Shown here: positions 1 to 5,075 of the stretch, one piece after another
How positions within the stretch are numbered: position 1 is the first letter of the stretch
Layout of the letters: every line of letters begins with the position of its first letter
Assembly (NCBI GenBank): GCA_016178435.1
Contig: JACOTK010000268.1
Span: forward strand, 1-5,656
Length of the DNA stretch: 5,656 nucleotides
Direction of reading: 5' to 3'
Source of the DNA: Actinomycetota bacterium
Lineage (GTDB): Bacteria; Actinomycetota; Acidimicrobiia; Acidimicrobiales; CADCSY01
Translations under genes and position numbers: made by a program
The notes under the pieces: generated by a model
The model's input: only the letters and a program-made list of their open reading frames with translations
The model's database searches: none
What the model was told of the DNA's origin: nothing

Positions 1-359
1 GGAACACCGAGACTGGCCTCCATGTTGGTGACGATGCGAGCCCCAACCCCTCGGATGGGCTCCGCAGCCTTGTTGGGCGGCGCGGTCATGGCCGGCGAAG
101 CCTGCGGCGCCGGCGCCGCAGGCACCAGGCTCCCGTTGACCGGCGCTGCCGGGATCGGGGCCGCTTCGGGCGAAATCGTCGGGGCCTCGGGCTTCGGCGC
201 CGGCGTGACGGTCGGCGCCACGCCTTTGCGATAGTCGGCGAAGAACTCTCGCCACGCCTCGCTGACCGACCCGGCATCGAGGAGGTACTGCTCGTACATC
301 TCGTCGACCAGCCATGCATTGGGGCCAAACGAGCTTGCAGGACTGATCACGTCGCTCAC
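1..359 (-). CDS. kgd: N-terminal part of 2-oxoglutarate decarboxylase/dehydrogenase E1 (partial, runs off left edge)
   Basis: This is the first 119 codons of a Kgd/SucA-type thiamine-diphosphate enzyme, which acts on 2-oxoglutarate in the TCA cycle in the cytoplasm. The diagnostic stretch is at residues 11-44: FGPNAWLVDEMYEQY followed by SVSEAWREFFADYR, the E1o N-terminal motif in its actinobacterial form. A Pro/Ala-rich linker covers about residues 47-101. At 108-119 the protein enters RIVTNMEASLGV, which matches the start of the E2-like acyltransferase domain that actinobacterial Kgd carries fused before its E1 part. The catalytic domains are outside the window. The start is GTG at 357-359, because an in-frame TAA (378-380) lies seven codons upstream; a second GTG at 348-350 is an alternative. 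No Shine-Dalgarno is visible, but a TAGTAT box lies 7 nt before the start. The gene follows the diguanylate cyclase by 18 nt. Family assignment is secure; whether decarboxylase or dehydrogenase activity dominates cannot be seen here. Confidence 0.93.
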   Translation of the reverse strand, partial: MSDVISPASSFGPNAWLVDEMYEQYLLDAGSVSEAWREFFADYRKGVAPTVTPAPKPEAPTISPEAAPIPAAPVNGSLVPAAPAPQASPAMTAPPNKAAEPIRGVGARIVTNMEASLGV

Positions 360-372
360 GCGTCCGATACTA
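360..372 (-). promoter_or_regulatory. Candidate leaderless promoter (-10 box) of kgd
   Basis: On the minus strand TAGTAT (372 to 367) is followed by 7 nt and then the GTG start of kgd. It fits the actinobacterial -10 pattern TANNNT, and the distance puts the transcription start at or beside the GTG, as in leaderless mRNAs. No convincing -35 box lies 16-19 nt upstream. The absence of a Shine-Dalgarno before kgd agrees with this reading. The box overlaps the region just after the stop codon of the upstream gene, so kgd could be transcribed both from here and by read-through. Confidence 0.45.
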
Positions 373-377
373 CAGGT

Positions 378-1940
378 TTAGGACAACTGGCCCTGACCCG
401 ACATCGACGGATCGAAGACCACCACGCAGTCGCCGCCACGTCGCTTGGCCCGGTACATCGCGACGTCCGCATGGCGCACCAGTTCGTCGCCGTCACGCAA
501 CTCGTCCGAGCTGAGCGCGACACCGATGCCGGCCGTCACCACCACATCCGTGCCCAACACCGAGAACGGCTCCGCCATGGCCCGCGCGATCCGCTCCGCG
601 GTGGCGATCATCACCTCGATCCCCAACACCTTTTCGATGAGCACCCCGAACTCGTCACCGCCCAATCGTGCCGCCGTGTCGGCTTCACGGAGACAGGCCT
701 GGATGCGTGAGGCCGCTTCCACGAGCAATCGATCCCCACCGGCATGGCCCAACCGGTCGTTCACCGCCTTGAACCCGTCGAGGTCGATGAAGATCATGCC
801 GAAGGGCAGCGCCGAGCGGCCGGCGGCGGCGAAGGTGTGAGCGAGTCGATCGAAGAACAAGGCGCGACCCGCCAACCCCGTCAACGAATCGTGCAAGGCC
901 TGGTCAACCGCCGCCAGAGTCCGCTCGTCGGTCAACGCGAGACTCGCATGCTCGGCAAAGGCAAGGAGGATCTCCTGTTCCACCTCGCTGTACTGCCGTT
1001 TCCCTCGCGTTGAGCCCACCGTCAGGCTGCCGACAACCTGGCCCCCGACATGGATGGGGGCCGACATCGCGGTGTAGACGCCCTCCGCGACGAACACCTC
1101 GAGACCTCCGGCCTCAGCCGAGTAGTCCGGCATGACCACCAGGCGGCCCTCGATGATCGCCCGGCCACCGAGGCCCGTGCTGACGGTTTGGCGGCCGACC
1201 ACGCTCAGGGTGGCGTCGGACATCCCCTGGGACGCCACCATGATCACCTCGTCCGGATTCTCGGGATCGAGATGGCGCAAACCGATCACCTCGACATCCA
1301 ACAGATCACGGGCTCCCTGGACGATGGCTCCGTAGACCTCGGGCAACGGCGCATGCGTCGAGATCGAACGCTGGATGCGAGCCAACTTCTCCAGCAGCGC
1401 CTTGCGCTCCTCCAGCATGGCCAACAGGCGTTCGTTCTCGATCGCATGGCGCTCGCCGAGATCCCCCCGGCGCCGTTGCGCCTCGAGTGCCTCCCGCTGT
1501 TCGACGAGTAGGGCGATTCGGCTCAGGACCAGCGAGAGCGCTCGAGCCATGCCAAGCGCCAACAGATGTTCCTCTTGGGAAAATGGCTCGCCGATGCGGG
1601 CGACAACCATGGAGCACGCAGGGTCACTCCGGAGATCCACGGCGAAGGCGTCACAACGCCCGACACCGGGCACGACCACGCCATCGGATGCCTGCGCAGC
1701 CACGTCCCGCAGTTGCTCGACAACCTGTTCATGCGGAGGGGGCCCGAACCCGAGGGAAGCCCGGACCCCCTCCCGGGTCACCATCGCCCCCGCTGTTGCG
1801 CTCAGCGCACGGACCACGAGATCGAGGCCGCCCGCTATCGCCGAGTCCTCATCGTGGTGGGCGGTCACCACCTCCAGAAACTGCGTCAGCTCCCTGACCG
1901 CCCAGGAGCTATGTCCGGTCCTCACAGTTGGTCGCTTCAC
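378..1940 (-). CDS. GAF-GAF-GGDEF diguanylate cyclase
   Basis: A predicted soluble diguanylate cyclase of 520 residues, making cyclic di-GMP from two GTP. Numbering from the GTG at 1940, a divergent GAF-like region spans about 16-143 and a charged, coiled-coil-like helix about 145-195. A clear GAF domain spans 196-340 and the GGDEF domain 345-512. The active-site motif is intact: RLGGDEF with GGDEF at 427-431, a metal-binding Asp in FIDLDGF (D386), and NDRLGHAGGD supplying the substrate-contact Asn and Asp. An RxxD inhibitory site (418-421) lies five residues before GGDEF, so product feedback inhibition is expected. There is no EAL or HD-GYP domain and no membrane segment, so it should be a cytoplasmic sensor; the GAF ligand is unknown. 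A GTG at 1967 would add nine residues, but the 1940 GTG has GGGAGG 5 nt upstream and lies downstream of the candidate promoter. It is probably co-oriented and partly co-transcribed with kgd. I know no specific gene name. Confidence 0.92.
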   Translation of the reverse strand: MKRPTVRTGHSSWAVRELTQFLEVVTAHHDEDSAIAGGLDLVVRALSATAGAMVTREGVRASLGFGPPPHEQVVEQLRDVAAQASDGVVVPGVGRCDAFAVDLRSDPACSMVVARIGEPFSQEEHLLALGMARALSLVLSRIALLVEQREALEAQRRRGDLGERHAIENERLLAMLEERKALLEKLARIQRSISTHAPLPEVYGAIVQGARDLLDVEVIGLRHLDPENPDEVIMVASQGMSDATLSVVGRQTVSTGLGGRAIIEGRLVVMPDYSAEAGGLEVFVAEGVYTAMSAPIHVGGQVVGSLTVGSTRGKRQYSEVEQEILLAFAEHASLALTDERTLAAVDQALHDSLTGLAGRALFFDRLAHTFAAAGRSALPFGMIFIDLDGFKAVNDRLGHAGGDRLLVEAASRIQACLREADTAARLGGDEFGVLIEKVLGIEVMIATAERIARAMAEPFSVLGTDVVVTAGIGVALSSDELRDGDELVRHADVAMYRAKRRGGDCVVVFDPSMSGQGQLS

Positions 1941-1945
1941 GCTGC

Positions 1946-1951
1946 CCTCCC
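1946..1951 (-). promoter_or_regulatory. Shine-Dalgarno site setting the diguanylate cyclase start
   Basis: On the minus strand GGGAGG is followed by GCAGC and then GTG at 1940. It is the strongest ribosome-binding site in the window, and it argues for the 1940 start over the longer reading from GTG 1967. Confidence 0.7.
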
Positions 1952-1967
1952 AGAGATTCCTGCCCAC

Positions 1968-1997
1968 ATGTTAGGGCCAAAATGATCGTGGGGACAG
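1968..1997 (-). promoter_or_regulatory. Candidate promoter of the diguanylate cyclase gene
   Basis: On the minus strand a TAACAT box (1973 to 1968) fits the TANNNT -10 pattern. CTGTCC (1997 to 1992), a weak -35 match, lies 18 nt upstream. Transcription would begin near 1961, giving a leader of about 20 nt that contains the GGGAGG site and ends at the GTG at 1940. The -35 match is poor, so this rests mainly on the -10 box and the sensible leader. Confidence 0.35.
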
Positions 1998-2012
1998 GGA
2001 GTGGCAGCCGAA

Positions 2013-2029
2013 CGAGCGGAAGGCGCTCG
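2013..2029. repeat. Short inverted repeat in the divergent intergenic region
   Basis: CGAGCG (2013-2018) and CGCTCG (2024-2029) are perfect 6-bp arms around a 5-nt centre, GAAGG. The site lies between the divergent diguanylate cyclase and ettA genes, upstream of both candidate -10 boxes. It could be an operator for a dimeric regulator, but short GC-rich dyads also arise by chance in DNA of this composition. There is no T-tract, so it is not a terminator. Confidence 0.35.
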
Positions 2030-2062
2030 CGTGCCCATGCCCCCCGAGCTCCGCTGAAACGG

Positions 2063-2076
2063 TACGGTCATGAACC
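2063..2076 (+). promoter_or_regulatory. Weak candidate -10 box for ettA (leaderless type)
   Basis: TACGGT (2063-2068) lies 8 nt before the ATG at 2077 and meets only the minimal TANNNT pattern. No -35 box is recognisable and no Shine-Dalgarno precedes the ATG, so a leaderless or near-leaderless mRNA is possible. An out-of-frame ATG at 2070 sits inside this stretch. Confidence 0.22.
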
Positions 2077-3756
2077 ATGACGGCGACCTACATCTACACG
2101 ATGCACAAGCTCAACCGCTTCTACCCGCCCGATCGCCAGGTGCTCGACGACATCACCCTGGCATTTCTTCCGGGCGCCAAGATCGGCGTCATCGGGTCGA
2201 ACGGCTCGGGCAAGTCCTCGATCCTTCGCATCATGGCGGGCGAGGACGACGGCTTCACCGGTGAGGCACGTCTGACACCAGGATTCTCCGTCGGCATGCT
2301 GCCCCAGGAGCCACGCCTCGACCCGTCCAAGGACGTCATGGGCAATGTGATGGACGGGGTGGGTGAGACCCGTGCGATCCTCGAGCGCTACAACCAGGTC
2401 TGCGAGGCCTTTGGCGAACCCGATGCCGACTTCGACAAGCTCCTGGCCGAGCAGTCCGACCTCCAGGATCGCATCGACGCGAGCAACGCCTGGGATCTGG
2501 AACGCACGGTGGAGATCGCCATGGATGCGCTGCGACTGCCCAACGGCGACGCCGATGTGGCAACCCTCTCGGGAGGTGAGAGCCGTCGGGTGGCTTTGTG
2601 TCGACTGCTCTTGAGCCACCCCGACCTCTTGTTGCTCGACGAGCCCACCAACCATCTCGACGCCGAGTCGGTGGCCTGGCTGGAGCGCTTCCTCAAGGAC
2701 TACTCGGGCACGGTCGTCGCCATCACCCACGATCGTTACTTCCTCGACAATGTGGCCGGATGGATTCTCGAGCTCGATCGCGGTCGGGGGTACCCCTTCG
2801 AGGGCAACTACTCCGGCTGGCTCGAACAGAAGTCGGCCAGGCTGGCACAGGAGGAGAAGCAGGAATCCGCCCGCAGGCGCACGCTCGAACGCGAGCTGGA
2901 ATGGGTCCGCATGGCTCCACGCGCCCGCCAGGCCAAGGGCAAGGCACGTCTCAGCAGCTACGAGCAGCTGCTTGCCGAGGCGCAGGCCGCCGACCGCGGC
3001 AACAACCGACTCGAGATCGTGATCCCCCCCGGCCCACGCCTGGGCGATGTCGTGATCGAGGCGAGCAACGTCGCGAAGGGCTACGGCGATCGCCTGTTGT
3101 TCGAGAACCTCACCTTCACGCTGCCCAAGGCGGGCATCGTCGGGGTCGTCGGACCGAACGGCGCCGGCAAGACCACGCTGTTCCGGATGATCACGGGCAC
3201 CGAGCAGCCCGATGAGGGAACCCTCACCGTGGGCTCGACCGTCGAGCTCTCCTACGTCGACCAGTCCCGCGACGTCCTCCAGGACGATCACACCGTCTAC
3301 GAGGCGATCACCGGGGGAGGCGACGAGGTCAAGATCGGCAGTCGCACCATGAACGGTCGCGCCTATGTCGCCTCCTTCAACTTCAAGGGGTCCGACCAAC
3401 AGAAGAAGGTGGGGGTCCTCTCGGGCGGCGAGCGCAACCGGGTGCACCTCGCTCGTCAACTCCTGACGGGGGGAAATGTGGTTCTGCTGGACGAGCCCAC
3501 CAACGACCTCGATGTCGACACCCTGCGAGCCCTGGAGGACGCCCTGCTCGCCTTCCCCGGCTGCGCCGTGGTCATCAGCCACGACCGGTGGTTCCTCGAC
3601 CGGGTTGCCACCCACGTGCTCGCGTTCGAAGGCGACTCGGAGGTGCGCTGGTTCGAGGGCAACTTCAGTGACTACGAGGCCGACCGTCACAAACGACTCG
3701 GTGCCCAGGCCGACCAGCCCCACCGCATCAAGTACAAGCCCCTGCGTCGAGCCTGA
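2077..3756 (+). CDS. ettA: EttA, energy-dependent translational throttle ABC-F ATPase
   Basis: An ABC-F protein of 559 residues, close to the 555 of E. coli EttA and collinear with it. EttA binds the ribosomal E site and, depending on the ATP/ADP ratio, gates entry into elongation; it is soluble and not a transporter. Domain 1 has Walker A GSNGSGKS (40-47), signature LSGGE (164-168), Walker B LLLLDEP with catalytic Glu 189, and switch His 218. An arm-type insertion lies near 95-140. A basic linker at about 243-322 (RQAKGKARLSSYE) matches the region contacting P-site tRNA. Domain 2 has Walker A GPNGAGKT (359-366), LSGGE (448-452), Walker B ending in Glu 473, and His 502. The EttA-specific stretches PGAKIGV, PQEP, AWLERFL and FNFKG are all present, as is the C-terminal HRIKYKPLRR. 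All catalytic residues are intact. The ATG at 2077 gives the family's usual N-terminus. It is the first gene of an apparent three-gene operon. Confidence 0.97.
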   Translation: MTATYIYTMHKLNRFYPPDRQVLDDITLAFLPGAKIGVIGSNGSGKSSILRIMAGEDDGFTGEARLTPGFSVGMLPQEPRLDPSKDVMGNVMDGVGETRAILERYNQVCEAFGEPDADFDKLLAEQSDLQDRIDASNAWDLERTVEIAMDALRLPNGDADVATLSGGESRRVALCRLLLSHPDLLLLDEPTNHLDAESVAWLERFLKDYSGTVVAITHDRYFLDNVAGWILELDRGRGYPFEGNYSGWLEQKSARLAQEEKQESARRRTLERELEWVRMAPRARQAKGKARLSSYEQLLAEAQAADRGNNRLEIVIPPGPRLGDVVIEASNVAKGYGDRLLFENLTFTLPKAGIVGVVGPNGAGKTTLFRMITGTEQPDEGTLTVGSTVELSYVDQSRDVLQDDHTVYEAITGGGDEVKIGSRTMNGRAYVASFNFKGSDQQKKVGVLSGGERNRVHLARQLLTGGNVVLLDEPTNDLDVDTLRALEDALLAFPGCAVVISHDRWFLDRVATHVLAFEGDSEVRWFEGNFSDYEADRHKRLGAQADQPHRIKYKPLRRA

Positions 3757-3762
3757 CCGGTC

Positions 3763-4119
3763 ATGTCCGTCCAAGCCGTACGAGCAATGGCGATCAGCAC
3801 CTGCGTGCTCGGCATTGCGGGCATGATCGTCGGCTCGATCGCCGGGTCGTCGGGTTGGCCGGTCACCTTCGGCATCGTCAGCGCGGTTGCCGCCCTGTGT
3901 CTCATCGTGGCGACCACGGTGACGTCCGGAGCACGATCGGCCGGGCGAAACCCGCCAGGCCCCGAGGGCGGGCCGCTTGATCGTGAGGTCCTGGGCGAGG
4001 ACATGGAAAGGGCGATCGCCGATCTGTGCGGGGCAGGCGCCGACGAGGACGCGCTGCGTGCGCTGGTCGGCCGGGCGATTCGTCTGGGGCGCTTGATCGG
4101 AGCCGATGACGACCGATAG
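3763..4119 (+). CDS. Small two-helix membrane protein of unknown function
   Basis: I do not recognise the family of this 118-residue protein. It has two hydrophobic stretches, about residues 8-27 and 33-54, separated by an uncharged turn (GSSGWP). These would form a hairpin in the cytoplasmic membrane. Positive residues at 7, 58 and 62 suggest both ends face the cytoplasm. A Pro/Gly linker (about 62-72) leads to a charged helical tail at 73-118 (for example EDMERAIADLCG and LRALVGRAIRLGRLIG) that looks amphipathic and could bind a partner. It starts 6 nt after the ettA stop, with no clear Shine-Dalgarno, so it is probably read by translational coupling; ATG 3787 is an alternative start that would trim eight residues. 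The next gene follows after 6 nt. Reality as a gene is supported by tight operon packing and sensible topology. No function is proposed. Confidence 0.75.
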   Translation: MSVQAVRAMAISTCVLGIAGMIVGSIAGSSGWPVTFGIVSAVAALCLIVATTVTSGARSAGRNPPGPEGGPLDREVLGEDMERAIADLCGAGADEDALRALVGRAIRLGRLIGADDDR

Positions 4120-4123
4120 GAAG
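4118..4123 (+). promoter_or_regulatory. Ribosome-binding site overlapping the upstream stop codon
   Basis: AGGAAG begins inside the TAG stop of the membrane-protein gene and lies 2 nt before the ATG at 4126 (4 nt from the AGGA core). The overlap indicates translational coupling of the two genes. Confidence 0.5.
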
Positions 4124-4125
4124 TC

Positions 4126-4365
4126 ATGAGTAAGACCACGACCAAAGCCCCCGTCCGTCAGAGTCGGGCGGTCCTGAGACGAGTCGAGGCCGGCAGCAGC
4201 TCCGTCTGTGGCATTTGCGAAGAGCCCGTCAAGTTTGCCGCCAAGACCCAGCGCAGCCAGGTGATCGCGAACGTCTACACCGACGGAAAATGGACTCGCG
4301 TCGAGCACTTTCATGCCGAGTGCTACGCCGACAACGGCGAGATCTACGGTCCCGCAACCACCTGA
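4126..4365 (+). CDS. Small zinc-finger-like protein (CxxC...HxxC), function unknown
   Basis: A 79-residue protein with a basic, disordered-looking N-terminus (residues 1-22, rich in Lys, Arg and Thr). One putative metal site follows: C28-x2-C31, then 31 residues, then H63-x2-C66, with an extra His at 61. Spacing and flanks (DGKW, then VEHFHAEC) resemble the PARP-type zinc finger, usually written CX2CX28-30HX2C, where an aromatic DGK-like turn precedes the His. Binding to nucleic acid is therefore a reasonable guess, since PARP fingers recognise DNA breaks. The resemblance is by eye and the protein lacks any catalytic domain; a LIM-like or ribosome-associated zinc site is also possible. It begins 6 nt after the membrane-protein stop and is the last gene of the ettA operon, converging on cysC. 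Small proteins with this motif may be conserved in Actinobacteria, but I cannot name the family. Confidence 0.8.
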   Translation: MSKTTTKAPVRQSRAVLRRVEAGSSSVCGICEEPVKFAAKTQRSQVIANVYTDGKWTRVEHFHAECYADNGEIYGPATT

Positions 4366-4386
4366 ACCCCATGCGCAGCCCTACGG

Positions 4387-4430
4387 CACCTGCACCTGCA
4401 CCTGCACGTGCGCGTGGGCCGGGCGTGCAC
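4387..4430. repeat. CACCTG tandem repeat and weak dyads in the convergent intergenic region
   Basis: CACCTG occurs three times in tandem (4387-4404) and is followed by the 8-bp palindrome GCACGTGC (4404-4411). TGCACG (4403-4408) can also pair with CGTGCA (4424-4429) across a 15-nt loop. The segment lies between the converging stops of the zinc-finger gene (4365) and cysC (4444), where a bidirectional terminator would be expected. No T-tract follows on either strand, so an intrinsic terminator is not demonstrated. The repeat may simply be slippage. Confidence 0.4.
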
Positions 4431-4443
4431 GGTTCGTCGGCGA

Positions 4444-5046
4444 TCAGAGCTCGTTCAGGAAACCCAGCACTCGCGTCGCCAGCTCCTCGGGTGATCCGTC
4501 GGTGGGCTTCAGGACGAGCTCGGGATTGGTCGGGGGCTCATAGGGACTGTCGATTCCCGTCATCCCCGAAAGCTCACCGCTCCGGGCCTTTGCATAGAGA
4601 CCCTTCGGGTCCCGTTGCTCGCATTCGGCCAACGAGGTGTCGAGGAACACCTCCACAAACCTCAGGCCCGCGACCTCGTGCATCCTGCGCACCCGATCAC
4701 GTCCCTCTCTGAAGGGACTGATGACCGGCACGATGGCGACCATGCCGGCGTCGGCCATGAGTCGTGCGATCTCACCGTTGCGTCGCACGTTCTCGGCCCG
4801 GTCGGCATCGCTGAAGCCCAGATCGGCGTTGAGCCCGTGACGGATGTTGTCGCCGTCCAACAGATACGCAGCCCTGCCTTCGGCAACGAGGCGGGACTCG
4901 AGCGCCACCGCAACGGTCGACTTGCCGCTGCCGGACAATCCCGTCAACCAGACCGTGGCGCCCCGCAGCCCCAACGCCTGCCAACGCTGTTCGCGGGACA
5001 ACTCGCTGTGATGCCAGGTGATGTTGCGATCGGGATCGGCGACCAT
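4444..5046 (-). CDS. cysC: Adenylylsulfate (APS) kinase CysC
   Basis: A stand-alone APS kinase of 200 residues, the usual length. It phosphorylates APS with ATP to give PAPS, the second step of sulfate activation, in the cytoplasm. It shows the P-loop GLSGSGKS (36-43), then LLDGDNIRHGLN (62-73) for APS binding. Next comes FSDADRAENVRRNGE (78-92), and ISPFR (109-113), whose Ser 110 corresponds to the serine phosphorylated in some family members. The lid region follows: FVEVFLDTSLAECEQRDPKGLY (130-151) and then GIDSPYEPP (164-172). The NITWH start of the folded domain lies at residues 8-12. ATG 5046 is the only reasonable start, because an in-frame TGA lies just upstream; no Shine-Dalgarno is evident. 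It begins 29 nt after the cysN stop in the same orientation, so the two are one operon. In many mycobacteria the kinase is fused to CysN; here it is separate. Confidence 0.97.
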   Translation of the reverse strand: MVADPDRNITWHHSELSREQRWQALGLRGATVWLTGLSGSGKSTVAVALESRLVAEGRAAYLLDGDNIRHGLNADLGFSDADRAENVRRNGEIARLMADAGMVAIVPVISPFREGRDRVRRMHEVAGLRFVEVFLDTSLAECEQRDPKGLYAKARSGELSGMTGIDSPYEPPTNPELVLKPTDGSPEELATRVLGFLNEL

Positions 5047-5075
5047 GTTCAGACGACCATGTCAGGCAGCCGAGC

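Noticed and set aside
86..328. An 80-codon minus-strand frame near the left edge
   Set aside because: It is in a different frame from the clear Kgd N-terminus and is Arg-rich and low-complexity. The Kgd frame starts at GTG 359 and stays open to base 1.
445..1985. Several plus-strand frames of 67-199 codons across the diguanylate cyclase gene
   Set aside because: They are low-complexity Arg/Ser/Pro-rich shadows of a gene with an intact GGDEF domain on the other strand.
2070..2264. An ATG at 2070, 7 nt before the ettA start, opening a 64-codon frame
   Set aside because: It overlaps conserved ettA coding sequence out of frame, has no Shine-Dalgarno and no recognisable product. An upstream attenuating ORF is conceivable but unsupported.
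2077..3756. Antibiotic-resistance ABC-F (ARE type) for the gene called ettA
   Set aside because: Length, arm, linker and C-terminus follow EttA throughout, and resistance ABC-F proteins differ in their linker.
3087..4018. Two copies of GCGATCGC, the cyanobacterial HIP1 octamer
   Set aside because: Two copies in 5.6 kb of GATC-rich, high-GC coding DNA are not the HIP1 density of cyanobacteria, and the genes look actinobacterial.
2068..4314. A 748-codon open frame on the minus strand, antisense to ettA, the membrane-protein gene and most of the zinc-finger gene
   Set aside because: Its translation has no recognisable domain and is locally repetitive only because the two ABC domains opposite it are similar. 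Long antisense frames are common in high-GC coding DNA, and the plus-strand genes are clearly real.
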